NCBI RefSeq assembly: GCF_037176765.1
Contig: NC_090022.1
Coordinates: 84,287,391 to 84,351,390, forward strand
Length of the DNA stretch: 64,000 nucleotides
Direction: 5' to 3'
Source: Anolis sagrei
Taxonomy: Eukaryota; Chordata; Lepidosauria; Squamata; Anolidae
Below the pieces are notes generated by a model. The model saw only the letters and a program-made list of their open reading frames with translations, did no database searches and was not told where the DNA came from. This document shows, one piece after another, positions 33,761 through 45,469 of the stretch. Position numbers and translations under genes: made by a program. The stretch's first letter is position 1. Every line of letters begins with the position of its first letter.

Positions 33761-34275
33761 TAGGGCTGGGCGGTTTCTTTTAGTTAATTCGTAATTCGTT
33801 AATAATTCGTTAATTTTTTCAATTACAAAACGATAACGAACCATTCTGGAGCAATTATTAAAAAAATGAATTTTCAAAAACGTTTTGTAAATGCTTCGTA
33901 TTTCGATATTGTATTTGTTTCGTTATTGTTTTGAGGTCGTTTTGTTATTATTTCCGCATGTCTGGGCCAGTTTTATGGTTTAATTAGTGAAAAAAAATTA
34001 TAATATCACACCAACAGTCAACAAAAGAGGGAGAGGGAAGCTTCAGAAGGTTTTGGAGGTTTTTTAGCGTATTTCGCGGTCGCGTCCGCCGTTAACGAAT
34101 CGATTCATTATTGTTTCAGAAATCGATTCGTTAATTTTTTACTATTTACGAAATTTCGTGAATATCGAACTTTTTAAAAGGAAAATTTTGTAATTATTTT
34201 AAATATCGAAACAAAAAAAAAACCCAAATACAAATCGATTTTAGAAACAAATTTTTCCGTTGTTACCCAGGCCTA
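33761..34275. mobile_element. hAT-type MITE with 8-bp TSD, CpG-rich
   Basis: The 515-bp element has ends TAGGGCTGGGCGG and the inverted CCCAGGCCTA, flanked by a perfect 8-bp duplication ACAATAAA (33753-33760 and 34276-34283). The interior repeats TTCGTTAAT, CGATAACGAA and AATCGATTCG motifs in both orientations, as hAT subterminal regions often do. It has clearly more CpG than the surrounding DNA, suggesting a young insertion. No coding capacity. Confidence 0.88.
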
Positions 34276-34957
34276 ACAATAAATATAAGATGTTTTCTTT
34301 TTAAAACAAGCAAAGCTTCCTGGCATTGTATTATGTGGCCTTTCCAAATAAATCAATGTTCAGATGATTAATTGCCTGAATGAGAGGTGCATAACTACAG
34401 CCTTCTTGCTATTGTTGTGTCATGGTAACTCCCACAATCCCTCAACATTGGCTATGCTGATTAGGGGAGTTGCATCTCAGTAATAACTGGAGGGCCATGT
34501 ATATCCCAGTCCTTAGAAAGCTCTCCTAACATTTCAGTTTAGAAAGAGAGGATTCCTAATTTCCTTTTTTATCACATGCAAATCAACACATGCCACCATG
34601 CCAAGCAAGAGAGCCATGAGTTATGTTTACATTACATTTTATTAATACAATGTATAAACTGATATTCATATTAGAACAGATTTACGACCACTCGCTACAT
34701 ACTTCCTGGCTCCTACCCAACACAGAATTAGTGCACTGAAGCCCACTGAAATAAAGAAGCTTAAACTGTGCTGGATGTGTTGCTGTAATGGGTAAACAAG
34801 ATCTGAGCAGCTTTACAATATCAGAGGAATTGGCTTATCCTGTAAAATGGATATGCTTTACTCTTATTTCCCTGGGGCCAAGTCAGAGATGAGGTCCTGT
34901 TCAGGGGTTGGACTTATTCCTTACAAAATCCCTATACAAAATGCTATGGAGAAACTG

Positions 34958-35075
34958 AGGCCCCATCCACACTGTCATATAATACAATTTCAAACTGCAT
35001 TATATGGTTATCATGGCCTCATATAATACAGTTTAATTGCATTGAACTGCAGTAAAATTGCATTATATGGAATCT
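34958..35075. mobile_element. PIF-like MITE, partial
   Basis: GAGGCCCCATCCACACTGTC, ATATAATACAATTTCAAACTG and inverted ATAATACAGTTTAATTGCAT are related to the 38168 family. The right end is missing. Confidence 0.6.
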
Positions 35076-35436
35076 GAAATAAAGAGAGAATAAACAAGCA
35101 GTCCTCCCAACTGTCCTGATTTGACACGATCAGTCGCTATTAATCTTTCATTGTCTTATTTTTCCAAAAATAATTTTAAAAAGTCCCATTTTTGTCTCCT
35201 CTCACTTTTCCTTTTTGTCCTCAGCTTACTTCACTCAGTCCAGGAAAGAGATAAAAGAAGTGTTGAAAACTTGCTTTTCCCAGTAAGCAAACTGTTATAT
35301 GCTCCCTTCTAGCCTGTGCATTAATAACTCCTCATTAGTAACTTTTGCCTTTTGACCACACTCTGAGGTTGCATGACCAAAAGTGTCCCGGGTTTCATCT
35401 GTGAAATGCAAGAGGATATACTGTCTCAATAGGGCC

Positions 35437-35632
35437 AGTGTGATACAGAGGCAGGGTTTAAATTCCCCCCTTAGATATGAAACCCATTGAGTAACCTTGG
35501 GCAAGTCACACTTTCGCAGAGTAAGGCAAAGGCAAGCAGCTCTTTGAACAAATCTTGCCATAAAAACAAATGATAGGGTTGCTTTAGAGTTGCAATATGT
35601 TGGAACCAACTTGAAGACATGCAACAATAGCA
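35437..35632 (+). mobile_element. tRNA-derived SINE
   Basis: GTAACCTTGGGCAAGTCACA is the core motif, followed by GCAAAGGCAAGCAGC, CTTTGAACAAATCTTGCC, GATAGGGTTGCTTTAGAG and AACTTGAAGACATGCAACAA. The head is decayed. Confidence 0.8.
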
Positions 35633-35679
35633 TGCTATCTTAAGCCTTCCCCCTCAGTGCTATATAATCTCCTTCTACG

Positions 35680-36192
35680 TCCCACCCCAGAGCCTAAGAT
35701 CCTCTGGGGAGGTCCTGCTCTCGACCCCGCCTCTATCACAAGTGAGATTGGCGGGGACGAGGAGCAGGGCCTTCTCGGTGGTGGCCCCCCACCTGTGGAA
35801 TTCACTCCCCGGGGAAATTAGATCTGCAACATCGCTCCTTTCCTTTAGGAAAAAACTAAAAACATGGATCTGGGACCAGGCATTTGGACAAGCGGGCAGA
35901 TAAAGAAAGAACTTCGATGATGAATAGGAAATGATTAACGGATTGGATTTATGGAACTCTGGAATAACGAAACGCTGATATAAGAATGACTTTTATATGA
36001 TGTTTTATATGATGTGTTATGTACTGGCTGTTGACTGTTTTAATTGTGATAACTGTTTTAATTATGTTTTTGTATATTATGTGTAATTTGTATAGGCATC
36101 GAATTCTGCCTTTTCTGTAAGCCGCCCTGAGTCCCCCTTCTGGGGTTGAGAAGGGTGGGGTACAAGTACCAGAAATAAATAAATAAATAAAC
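35680..36192 (+). mobile_element. L2-clade LINE 3' end
   Basis: The + strand has the conserved L2 terminus at DNA level: GAGCAGGGCCTTCTCGGTGG, TGGCCCCCCACCTGTGGAA, GGAAAAAACTAAAAACATGG, then a 3' UTR with GCCGCCCTGAGTCCCCCTTC and a terminal AAATAAATAAATAA. It is oriented opposite to the copy at 32740. Confidence 0.88.
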
Positions 36193-37289
36193 AATCCTGA
36201 TACCATAGCGTTGGGTCCATGATTGTCTATGGATGTGCAAATAAAATAGAAAGGCAAGGTAAACTGAGCTATATGTGATTGAGAAGAACGAGGTCATACA
36301 ACAATTGGTTCATTTTTCTTCCAGAAGCTGCAGTGAGTCTTGTTTGTTTGTTGTTTGTAGTAGTAGCAGTATACATAGCATATGCAGTATGAAGGGAAAA
36401 TGTGTATAACGCAAATAAGCAACATCTACAAACATAAATAAATATTTCTACAAACGTGTTTGACCAAGTTGCAAATCTTGGCTGATACATTGAATCGGAT
36501 GTAGTTGAATCAACACATAGGACTTTATCCCACGGGGGGTGGGGGGAGGTAGCATCATGAAAATCCATTCGCGATAGAAATTAAAATGTTCTGTTTTTTA
36601 TTACTGATCACATGTCTTCACAATTTGCTGGTTTCTCAGTTGCTAACCGTTTTCATTGTTATCCCATGAGTGAGTGGATTGTCCGTTCTCTCTCTCCCTC
36701 CTTTTAAAAAAGGTTCTTACTTCAACATCACAATTTCTTGAATAGTTGAATATAAGCATAATAGCAGTGAACAACGCACATGCCTAAACACCATAAAACT
36801 TCTGGTACAGAGACATACCAGCCGTATGCAAATGTGGACATACACCGTTAAAAAATCACTTATGCCATAGGGAAAGGAAAAGTATTTGAAAATATAAATT
36901 ATAATACTAATCTGGAAAGGGAATACCATGCATCCTAGGCTCCTGAGAAAATTTCTTATTGTCTTCTCCCCACTCTCTATTTTGACACTATTTTCAACAT
37001 TTACATTACAGAGCTAGGCAGGAAATCCCTCTGCATTGTGAGATGGGCTCAATTTCCAGTCCATAAATGGCTTAAAACTTTTTTTAAAAAAGAAGAGGGG
37101 TGTGAGATAAAGTCCATGGATCAACTCTATTGTCTTAAGCCTACATCTGTTGATAAACTCTACAAGCTAGCTAGCATTTCCCCCACCCCCCCACCCCCGA
37201 TGTGCTGTGAGAGAAATAAGGTTGAACACTGTGAAAACCATCCACTGCATGGTTATCAGCCTCCTCCCAGTAGACTCAAATCAAGGGAA

Positions 37290-37720
37290 AGCTTCATGAG
37301 AACCACCACTCCCCTTAACATCCCCCCAGTGACAGCAAGAGCATCCCACTGGGCAGCTGAACCAGGAAATCCCAATTGTGTGGCCCCCAACGAGGGTCTG
37401 CCTCCAGGGCAAACTAAGAATGGGCAACTTGGAAATCCCTGAACAGGCTCAGAAGTGGAGTGGGCAGATCAAAAGACAACCTGACAAAATGGCACTACCT
37501 AAAAGAATCTTCCACCTTATGTGACTGTGCATCTGTATGCTTGTCCGCAATGTCTTGCCTCGTGTACAGAGGAAGAATTGTTTGAGGTTACAGACAATGC
37601 GGTCGCTATTGCGCGTTTTTGGTCGAAAGATATTTAGCCACTTGTGCTCCTTCTATTTTTATCAGTTTTATACTAATTTATGTATGCTTTTAATATGAAA
37701 TAAGTAAATAACTCAATTCA
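37290..37720 (+). mobile_element. Non-LTR retrotransposon C-terminal and 3' fragment
   Basis: GAACCAGGAAATCCCAATTG lies upstream. The stretch from ATGTGACTGTGCATCTGTAT through AGGAAGAATTGTTTGAGG to TTTTTATCAGTTTTATACTA is a close relative of 60320-60545. There the frame reads [19 protein letters not shown], a Cys/His-rich end typical of some non-LTR retrotransposon proteins. The clade is not decided. Confidence 0.65.
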
Positions 37721-37944
37721 TTCCTTGAGATAATACTTGTCAGCACTAATATTTAGCTCCATGTTCACTTGCAAGACCCCAATTGCAGTTATGTTTAGAT
37801 TTTCAAACTCACCAGTCTACATCCTATTTGTTTAAATAAACCACTGTACAACTATCTCACCAAACTGGCATGCTTTCTAGGAAAAATGTATTTCCAAATG
37901 TGACAAGTGAGAACCAATGTGGTCTAGTGGTTTGAATGTTAGGT

Positions 37945-38162
37945 GCATCTACTCTGTAAAATTAATGCAGTTTGACATCACTTTAATGATCATGGCTCAA
38001 TACTAGGGAATCATGCAAGTTGTAGCTGCACAAAGTCTTTAGCCTTGTCTTCCAAGGAGTGCTGGTGCCCTACCAAAGCACAAATTCCACAATTCCATAG
38101 CATTGAACCAGCGAAAGTGGTATCAAATCACATGAATTCAACCATGTAGATGCATCCTAGGA
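37945..38162. mobile_element. MITE with GTGCATCTAC ends
   Basis: AGGTGCATCTACTCTGTAAA and GCAGTTTGACATCACTTTAA at the left are mirrored by AAGTGGTATCAAATCACATG and ATGTAGATGCATCCTAGG at the right, with ATGGCTCAATAC in the arm. Relatives are at 44005-44218 and 55670-55850. Confidence 0.75.
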
Positions 38163-38167
38163 CTTTA

Positions 38168-38322
38168 AGGCCCCTTCTACATGGCCATATAAAATCCAGA
38201 TTATCTGCTTTGAACTGGATTATATGGCAGTGTAGACTCACATAATCCAGTTCAAAGGAGATAATGTAGATTTTCTGCTTTGATAATCTGGACTATATGG
38301 CCGTGAACAAGGGACCTAAAAT
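38168..38322. mobile_element. PIF-like MITE with TAA on both sides
   Basis: GGCCCCTTCTACATGGCCAT and internal GATTATCTGCTTTGAACTGG are inverted in CAGTTCAAAGGAGATAATG and TATATGGCCGTG, with AAGGGACC at the right end. TAA flanks both ends. Confidence 0.8.
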
Positions 38323-38739
38323 TCTGCTCAGCCATGGAAATGCACTAGGAGGCACACCTCCTGGGCAAGTCATATAAACTCAGCTTAATAGGAAGGTAGT
38401 AGCAACCCCCCTCTGATCAAACCTTGCCAGGTAAACCCTAACAGGTTCACTTTAATGTCCCCATATGTAGGCTCTGCAATAACAGTAACATTCATATTAT
38501 GCCAACAAAAGGCACAAATTTATGATCCAACTTTTGAAGTCATTAGATCCCTTCTCAGGGCAGAAAGTAACAAAATTGTCCTGCTGGAATATGGAAATAT
38601 ATCAATCTCTGCTGCAAATACAGCAATCAGCTCTTATCCTTTCTTCATTCCATGTTTAGTGATTCTCTAAAAGCAGTGTTTTCCTCTGACATTACTTGAT
38701 TGCTCTGGTCTATCATTTTAACTTTTGGCTGCAGCCTCA

Positions 38740-38878
38740 GAATATATTTAGGGAGAAGTGGGGGAGGTGAAAGCCAGCCCACTTGTAGTGAGAGGGAGAG
38801 AAAGAAACACAGATTTGGAAAATAGAAGAGGAGGAGGAGAAAGAAACCCAGCCCAGCCAACCTCTGAAACGCTTTCCT
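38740..38878 (+). promoter_or_regulatory. SPARC: SPARC proximal promoter, TATA-less, GGA-box type
   Basis: Three purine-rich runs lie directly upstream of the proposed first exon: around 38750-38772, 38790-38812 and 38823-38845, the last made of repeated GAGGAG units followed by GAAAGAAA. No TATA box is visible 25-35 bp before the proposed start; that position is a C-rich stretch (CCCAGCCCAGCC). Mammalian and avian SPARC promoters are known to lack a TATA box and to depend on GGA-rich boxes, so the layout fits. The assignment depends on the exon 1 call next to it; expression data are not available to me. Confidence 0.6.
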
Positions 38879-38961
38879 GTTGCCACCTTCAAAGACATTT
38901 AGATTCCTTCAGACCCTTGAAGAGGCTGAAGTTTTCTCAGCTCCATCGCCCTGTCCCTGAG
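38879..38961 (+). other. SPARC: SPARC exon 1 (noncoding 5' UTR)
   Basis: Compared with the human SPARC 5' UTR as I remember it, this segment shares the opening GTTGCC, the block TCCTTCAGAC in the middle, and the closing CCTGAG directly before a GT donor (GTATGG at 38962). In human the first exon ends CACTGAG at the same place, and exon 2 carries the start codon shortly after its acceptor, as here. The exon would be 83 nt and intron 1 about 15.2 kb. The exact start is set only by similarity to the human mRNA end. Any short open frame across this segment runs into the intron and is not taken as coding. Confidence 0.7.
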
Positions 38962-39059
38962 GTATGGCATAACATTCTTCTTACTCTTTCCTTCCTATTA
39001 TCTGCTTACTGCTGTTTCTCCCTGCTCAAATTCCTTTCTCAGTACTAGGGAAACAAGTC

Positions 39060-40420
39060 ACAATTTGCAAATATAACAAATCTAGGATCAGCATCTGACT
39101 TATAAACTGAGGAAAAGAAGTCATACTATGTGGGGTTTTTTAACCTTTCCGTGCAAATGTGTTCTCGAGTATTTCACTTGTCTGTTATAAAGAGCAGAAT
39201 ACCTATTTTCTGATAACTTTTATTTGACTGATTTTTAAAATGAATGTTCTTCCTATACATCCATATCCATACACTCGCTCTTTCTTGGGAGGCATCAGAG
39301 TAATTTCCAAGGAAGTTGTTACTCTGTCTCAAAAGATTTCTCAATTAATCCTTCTGCTAATTAATTGGATTTGGCACATGGAATACACTCAGTCATTGGA
39401 CAGATCAGATTACAGGGCATCTGAGGAACTCAATTTGTCAAGAGGACTTTATTTTAGCAAAGTTAGCCCATTTGGAAAGCCATTAATAGATGTAGGAAAA
39501 AGTAAAATACTCTCTCTCCCCCATCCTTCCTTGCCCAGTTTTCCTTAAGACAGAGCTTGGAAGACTGACAACATACCAGAAAGAGAATTGATTTCAAGCC
39601 AGGATGCTGCAAAGCTATTAAAAATAAAGAGCGGCTGTTCAAAAGGACTTTATTGCCTTTTAAGGCAGCAGCTGCCTCTTCTGTCCCAAATCAGAGAAAA
39701 TAAATAGTTCAGTTGCTTCCCTCTTTTTCCTTTCTTGGAGCAGTTACTTTATTTCAGAAACCAGGTTGAAATTTTAAGTGCCAGGAAGGAGAACTTTCAT
39801 CTGAGACAAAGAACTCCATTGGTCACATTCATCTTATGCTTCCCAAGTAACATTTCTTTAAAAAGAAAAGAAACATTTCTAGTTTGGAAGAAGAGTGATG
39901 GTATGTGTGTGTGTGAAAGGGATTAAAGTAAATGCATGCATGGTTCCCTGAAGTGGTTCAAACAAAGCCATTGTCTGCCACATAGGCAAGAGGCGGGGAA
40001 GAGGGGGGGGGGTCCAGTGGAGATATCAACTTTTCAAACTTTTGCCAAGCTCCGCCTGCTCTGGGGAAAAAACCCATTCTTGTATGACTCTCCCATAATG
40101 GAATGTCGGCTCCCATGGAAACCCTTTCAGGGACTTCTGGTTCAAGAGATGTATGATCTCTGTGGCCTCAGAGGGTGAAAGAGAAGGATGGGTTCAAATG
40201 AACACTGCTTTCCCTTTTTTCACCTCGTTAAAGAGTTTAGATTGTGAAAAGTTCAGTTTTATTTGGAAGTACTCCTGTAACCTCCAATAGAGGACTATAA
40301 CAGGAAGTTTCTTGCTTTACCAGCATTTGCTTTTAAAATTTACATTTGTGTCTGTTATTCCTAGTTGACTTGAGCAACCTTTGAAAGGGGTAAAAATGTT
40401 GTTGCCCAAATGGGCTTTTA
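39060..40420. other. First part of intron 1, no recognised repeat
   Basis: Apart from a short GT run at 39904-39914 and a G run near 40003 this 1.4-kb stretch has no element seen elsewhere in the window. Intronic regulatory elements near the SPARC promoter would be expected here; none can be demonstrated from sequence alone. Confidence 0.35.
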
Positions 40421-40424
40421 ACTT

Positions 40425-40640
40425 ACAGTGGTCAACTGACTTATGATGACTTTATCGTAGTTTTCTTGGCCAGATTTGTTCAGAGAAAGTTTGCCATTTT
40501 CATCTTCTGTGGCCGAGAGTATGAGTTACCCAAGTGTGAATTTAAATCCTGGCTTTCCAAAGTCCAGTTCAATACTCATGCTGCTTTATGTGTAATGATG
40601 TCCTCGGACTCTTACACCACACTGGGTCTCTCAAGTGTGT
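40425..40640 (-). mobile_element. tRNA-derived SINE, minus strand
   Basis: CTTATGATGACTTTATCGTA, GTTTTCTTGGCCAGATTTGT, TCAGAGAAAGTTTGCCATTT, GGCCGAGAGTATGAGTTACC and AATACTCATGCTGC follow the family's reverse order. The open frame across it is a by-product. Confidence 0.8.
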
Positions 40641-41149
40641 GTGAGAGAGAGACTGTGAATGGAAAAAAAACCAAGATATAAATGAGCTTATTAATAAATA
40701 CAGATGCATCTTGGGCAGTATACACAGACTGATCTTATGCACAATGCTGTATTCTTTAACCCAGTATAGCTAATCCCAAACTCAGTTTGTGGTAGACATC
40801 AGCATGGCTCCCTCACTCAGATTCCCTATTTTCAATTCTTCATCTCCATTCTAGAATATGGGGAATAAAATGGAGAACAATGAGCATCAAGTATTTGTGT
40901 CCCTAATTACTGAGTGTCCCCTGTTTCTCTGGATCAAAAACAAGAGGCCAGATTATCCCCAACACCCACTGCTTATTTTATGTTTGATTATACATTGAAA
41001 GAACAGCAATTAGGCACTGTTATTTATGCCAGCAGTAACAAAAGGCTATGATTGAACAAATGCACCCTTCATTAAGACTTGACCGCATGGTTGGTAGTTT
41101 AATAACTCTTTATTGAAGAGTTGCCGTATCATTTTTGCATTCATGAATC

Positions 41150-41202
41150 TATGTGGGGGGGAGGGGGCCTGGAGGGGGGGGGAGAGAAAGAGAGAGAGAG
41201 AC
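41150..41202. repeat. GGGGGAG / GAGA purine tract
   Basis: G-rich and GA-repeat low-complexity DNA. Confidence 0.85.
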
Positions 41203-42124
41203 CTGAAGGAGTTTCACAGGTGGTGACTGTCAAGGCTTCTCTCCAATTCAAATTTCCGGTCAGTTCTCCTTTAGGACGAAGTGCTAAGAGGTGAGGACAT
41301 GACGTTTTAACAGCTGAGCGTGCCTTTATGGTATCACTGAAGCTATAAAATGACATGGCCAAAACTAGCTGGAAAACTTCAGTCAAAACAAGCCTCAGTA
41401 TCTTTAGTGCAAATTCTCTGCTGAAGGTTTTGGTCTGTACACACTTCAGCCTACCGGAGCTGAACTCTCATAACTGACAGAGGAAGGGTCCTGCACATAA
41501 AAAGCCAAGCAGTTTCTGGGAGAAGGGTTCTGACCTAGCCTTCTCTTTGCAGTGAACTATTTTTGCATTTTTCTCTATGAGCTATACACACACACACGAA
41601 TGCATGCATGACTCTCAGCAGTCATGATGGCCTTTGGCAAGACCTCCAAACCAGTTCGGGTAGAACACCACTGATGGTGGACACCAGGGAAAAGAATAAG
41701 CCTGCTACTTCTCTGTGGAAAGATGTTGCCAAAATATCTCCAAATGTTGTTGGCAATCTGTCAAAAACAGATACCGCAATACCAGAGAGGAGGGCACAGA
41801 TTTGCATAACATCTCCATAAACCACTTTATATTTATTGATCCAAATTAAGGAGACAGTACCCCTGATCATAATAGGTAAGACCTTGAACAGTCAATGTGT
41901 AAATCTGCTCAGTCTGTGATCCAGATGCGAACTGTTGATGGGGAAGCTCAAACAGCCTTGTTCTCTATTTTTATAATCCCTTATCTTTAACCAGACATGG
42001 TCTTCTGGGCTCTTCATATAGTAAATAACTGTTAACAGATGTTTGTCCTTTGTAAAGTAAGGCACGTGGCAACTGAAAATATGGGACTTGAGCCCCAAGG
42101 CTTCTGTGATGACATAGGGCAAGC

Positions 42125-42245
42125 ATGTACAAATTCCAGTCCTCAGGATTTTGTTGGATTGCAACTTCCAGCATTCCTTATCATTCCTTGTTGCTGGATG
42201 TCATGGTCCAACAACCCCTAGAGGGCCACAGCTTGCCTGCATGAC
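42125..42245. mobile_element. hAT-type hairpin MITE remnant
   Basis: GGCAAGCATGTACAAATTCC at the left and GCCACAGCTTGCCTGC at the right, with TTGGATTGCAACTTCCAGCA and GTTGCTGGATGTCATGGTCC between. Layout and arms resemble the family at 46598, but the ends are diverged. Confidence 0.5.
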
Positions 42246-43454
42246 ATGGCCCAGGGGTACTTTCTGGTGAGACGAAGGAGCAGAACACAAGTGTTTTGCT
42301 TTGTGAATAAGACAGGGACCAGGCTGATGCTGGATGGACCAAAAGGAACGCAAGGCAGCTGTGCTACAGTTCCTCCTCTGCCAAGAGACCACAAATGCAA
42401 GATCCAAGCCAGCAGGCCTAGGGATTGGCAAGAGGCTCATCGGAGAAGAAAGTGCACTGCCTGCCCATCATTGCAGTATGAAGCCTTCCCTAAGTCCCTC
42501 GCATTTTAAGGGGAATTGTCTTGAGAACCCCAAAAAGGGCAGAACAAGGATTGTCCCACTGCGATCTGAAACAGAGCTTGAAAAAAAAATCCCAGGATTA
42601 CCCAGCTGACATTACCACATTCCATAGGCCTTGCCTAATGGAGGATTCTAGAAATTGTAGTCCAAAGATATTTTTTCTCAAGCTCTGGGTTAAAGCAGTA
42701 TATTTAGTCTCAGGTCTATCACCTCAATTGGCATGATGTCCCAGTAATGAAGCCTGTGATTTTATTTTATTTTAAGAATGGTTTGCTAAACCAAATAGGA
42801 AATGAGCCTGTTTATATAGCCAAAGAGTTGCAATGAACAGCTATATCATATTCCTACTAATGCTGTGTATATGATTTTATTTTATTTTTGTAATTTGAAA
42901 CTTGGCTTTCTGCCTTCCTCTGCCCTTAAGGGATGAATATTTTGACAGGCTAATACCTGTATCAAGCCAATCATGTAGCATTAAAAAGCTAGTCACTGGG
43001 TGGCAGGAAAGTCCTTAAAATAAAATCCATAAATATGTCTGTGATGCATGATGGTTGTAACCATTGTCCAAGGATAGTGACATGCCCCTCGCATCCTAAA
43101 GTGGACCTCCAGGCCAGGATCTTTGGGGGTCTCCCCAGTCACCAAGGTACTGGCAGGCTGATCTAACCATGATGTCTGGTGTTGATGGGAATGTTGTCCA
43201 GCACCTACTGGGGTGTGATACTGGGTTCAAACAATACTGAGTTATACGCTACTTCCTAGTCCCACTCAAAATGCTGTTTTTTATTACCTTGTTAGTATCA
43301 GATCGGTCTGCCAGGGTAGATGGAAAGTAACAGGGTGCCTACCAAAGGTCATTTGCCCAGGTTGCTATCAAATAGAGAGGACATGTTTTGACAGGCATGC
43401 ACCGTAAATGAGATTATGAGTATCCGTCCCATGCAGATGTGAGTTGCACTGTGA

Positions 43455-43515
43455 TTTCTTAGGCTGAATCTACACTGTCATATAATCCAGTTTCAGAATG
43501 CAATTAATCTGCATT
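43455..43515. mobile_element. PIF-like MITE, single end
   Basis: TTAGGCTGAATCTACACTGT followed by CATATAATCCAGTTTCAGAATG, one end of the family at 38168. Confidence 0.6.
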
Positions 43516-43627
43516 CTATAATGCCATTCTGGTAGAATGAAGTTTGGCTCATAAACAAATTTGGCTATGATTTTATATGCCACCATTTGATCTCATCAAT
43601 TAAAATTGTCCCATAACAAGTAATTTA

Positions 43628-43783
43628 TGACCCTTCTACACTGCCATGTAATCCTGACTATCAAATCTGATAATATACATTATCTGCCTTGAACTATATT
43701 ATATGTGAACTGGACTATATTGCTATATAATCCAGTTCAAAGCAGATGATCTGGCTTTTATATGCCAGTGTAGAAGAAGCCTA
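43628..43783. mobile_element. PIF-like MITE
   Basis: GACCCTTCTACACTGCCATG at the left and GCCAGTGTAGAAGAAGCC at the right are inverted repeats. ATATTATATGTGAACTGGAC and ATAATCCAGTTCAAAGCAGA are in the arms. Confidence 0.8.
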
Positions 43784-44004
43784 AAACTCCACATGATAAT
43801 CTAGCAATTTAAACTGATATATCTTATATACGAGAAATTGAAATGCCTATAAAAGGATTTGAATTTCACATGTCCAGAGACTTTTGTTTTCTTTAACTTA
43901 ATATTTCTGTTGAGATGTTGCTTCACACAAAGGAAGTATTACAGGTAAAGAAAGTGTTTCTGTAACCAGGAATTAATTTTAGGGGAACTGGAGGTTGGAA
44001 ACAG

Positions 44005-44218
44005 ATTTAATGTGCATCTACACCGCAGAATGAATGCTGTTTGACACCATTTTATTTGCCATGGCTCAATTCTATATAGTCTTAGGTTTTGTAGTATTAC
44101 AAGATCTTCGACCTTCTCTGTCAAAAAGTATTGCTGCCTCACCAAACTACACATCCCAGGATTTCATTGTTTAACTGGTGTCAAATTGCATTCATTCTAT
44201 TATCTAGATACAGCCTAC
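44005..44218. mobile_element. MITE with GTGCATCTAC ends
   Basis: Related to 37945-38162: GTGCATCTACACCGCAGAAT, GCTGTTTGACACCATTTTAT, ATGGCTCAATTCTATA, then CACCAAACTACACATCCC and GTGTCAAATTGCATTCATTC. Confidence 0.8.
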
Positions 44219-45469
44219 ATCTGTCATATAATACTTAGAAAGAAATCTTATGAATTGAATAGGACTTCAGAAAGAACAAAACAGGGACATTGAAAAAGTG
44301 GAAAGATAGAGGATTAAGAGGGTCTATCCTTGCCAAATCAAAACAGTTGGAGGATGTGGGAAGTCCTTACTTCCCACACCAGAAGTACCCAGCTTAGAAA
44401 TCCCTTAGTCCCCATTCATCCCAGTGCTTTCCCCCTTCGAAACAACTACAGCATCAAGCCATGGCAGTGAGTGGTGCCAAACTACATAAATGCTACAGTG
44501 TAGGTGTCCCCTAGATGTCACAGCCTTAGAGCTATGATGAAAGCAGACAGAAGATCACACACATATACACTTCTATTAGAAAAACGTAACAGATTGGAGC
44601 CAGATTCAATCATGCTTAGAATAAATCAATTGTGAAGACAGGAGGACTTCATAACTACTTTAAGTTTCCTTGATTTTATTGGATCTGCTCTTAAGTGCAA
44701 CTAAACCTGGGTCCAACCAATTATATAGAGTTCTGTTACGTAAGTCTGACCAGGCCTTCTGCCATGTGTACTCTGCTGACATTTCCAGGTGAGGACTGTA
44801 AAAAGTTGTTTAAGTTTCATGATTTCAGACTTTCCCCCTTGCCTCTGCGAAACCCACAGAGTGGAAATATACAGAAGGACATGAAGCTGAAGGCTGTGAA
44901 TTCTGTCATCTATGGTTGTTGTTGGCTAATGAAAAAAATGCAAGACTAGTTTGTTCAGCTTCTCCAATTTGAAAATAAAGATGATGTTAGCAGCAGTATG
45001 GATTTTGGACTATAAACAATAAGGATTTTGTACAAATTTTAGAGATTTATGCATTGCCTTAAATATTTTTAAAAGCAGAAATAAACCATCTAAATAAAAA
45101 ACGGGATTTATTTCAGTTTGCAAGTCATAACTGAAGCATTTGTACCATCCTATTTAAGTACCATCCAAGAACATTGGATGGTATTTAAGGGTTGTTTTTT
45201 TGTTTGTTAATTAGTTATTGACAGTCTCTTCCTTTTTATCAGCAAGATCATTGGCCATTTCTTAATAGCTCTCATGTCTGCTTCTGAAAATCATTTTTAA
45301 ATCAAGAAAAAATAGCACTTTTTAATTTAGTTTTTCACTTTTGCACGGGTCCTGTTCCCCTAGCCCAAGCAAACATGGAGAACTTACTACACATATTTCA
45401 GATTAGTCAAAACAGAACTAGGAAAGACACATCTCTTGAGGGGAATCACTTGGGGAAACAATTCTAAAT

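Noticed and set aside
37038-37442. 134-codon + strand frame as a host gene
   Set aside because: Low complexity around a C-rich stretch, and its end runs into the retrotransposon tail.
1-38700. ATOX1 coding exons upstream of SPARC
   Set aside because: I looked for the MTCGGC metal-binding motif and the KKTGK end and found neither.
38758-39048. 96-codon frame over SPARC exon 1 as coding
   Set aside because: It starts in the promoter purine tract and crosses the exon 1 donor; SPARC exon 1 is noncoding in vertebrates.
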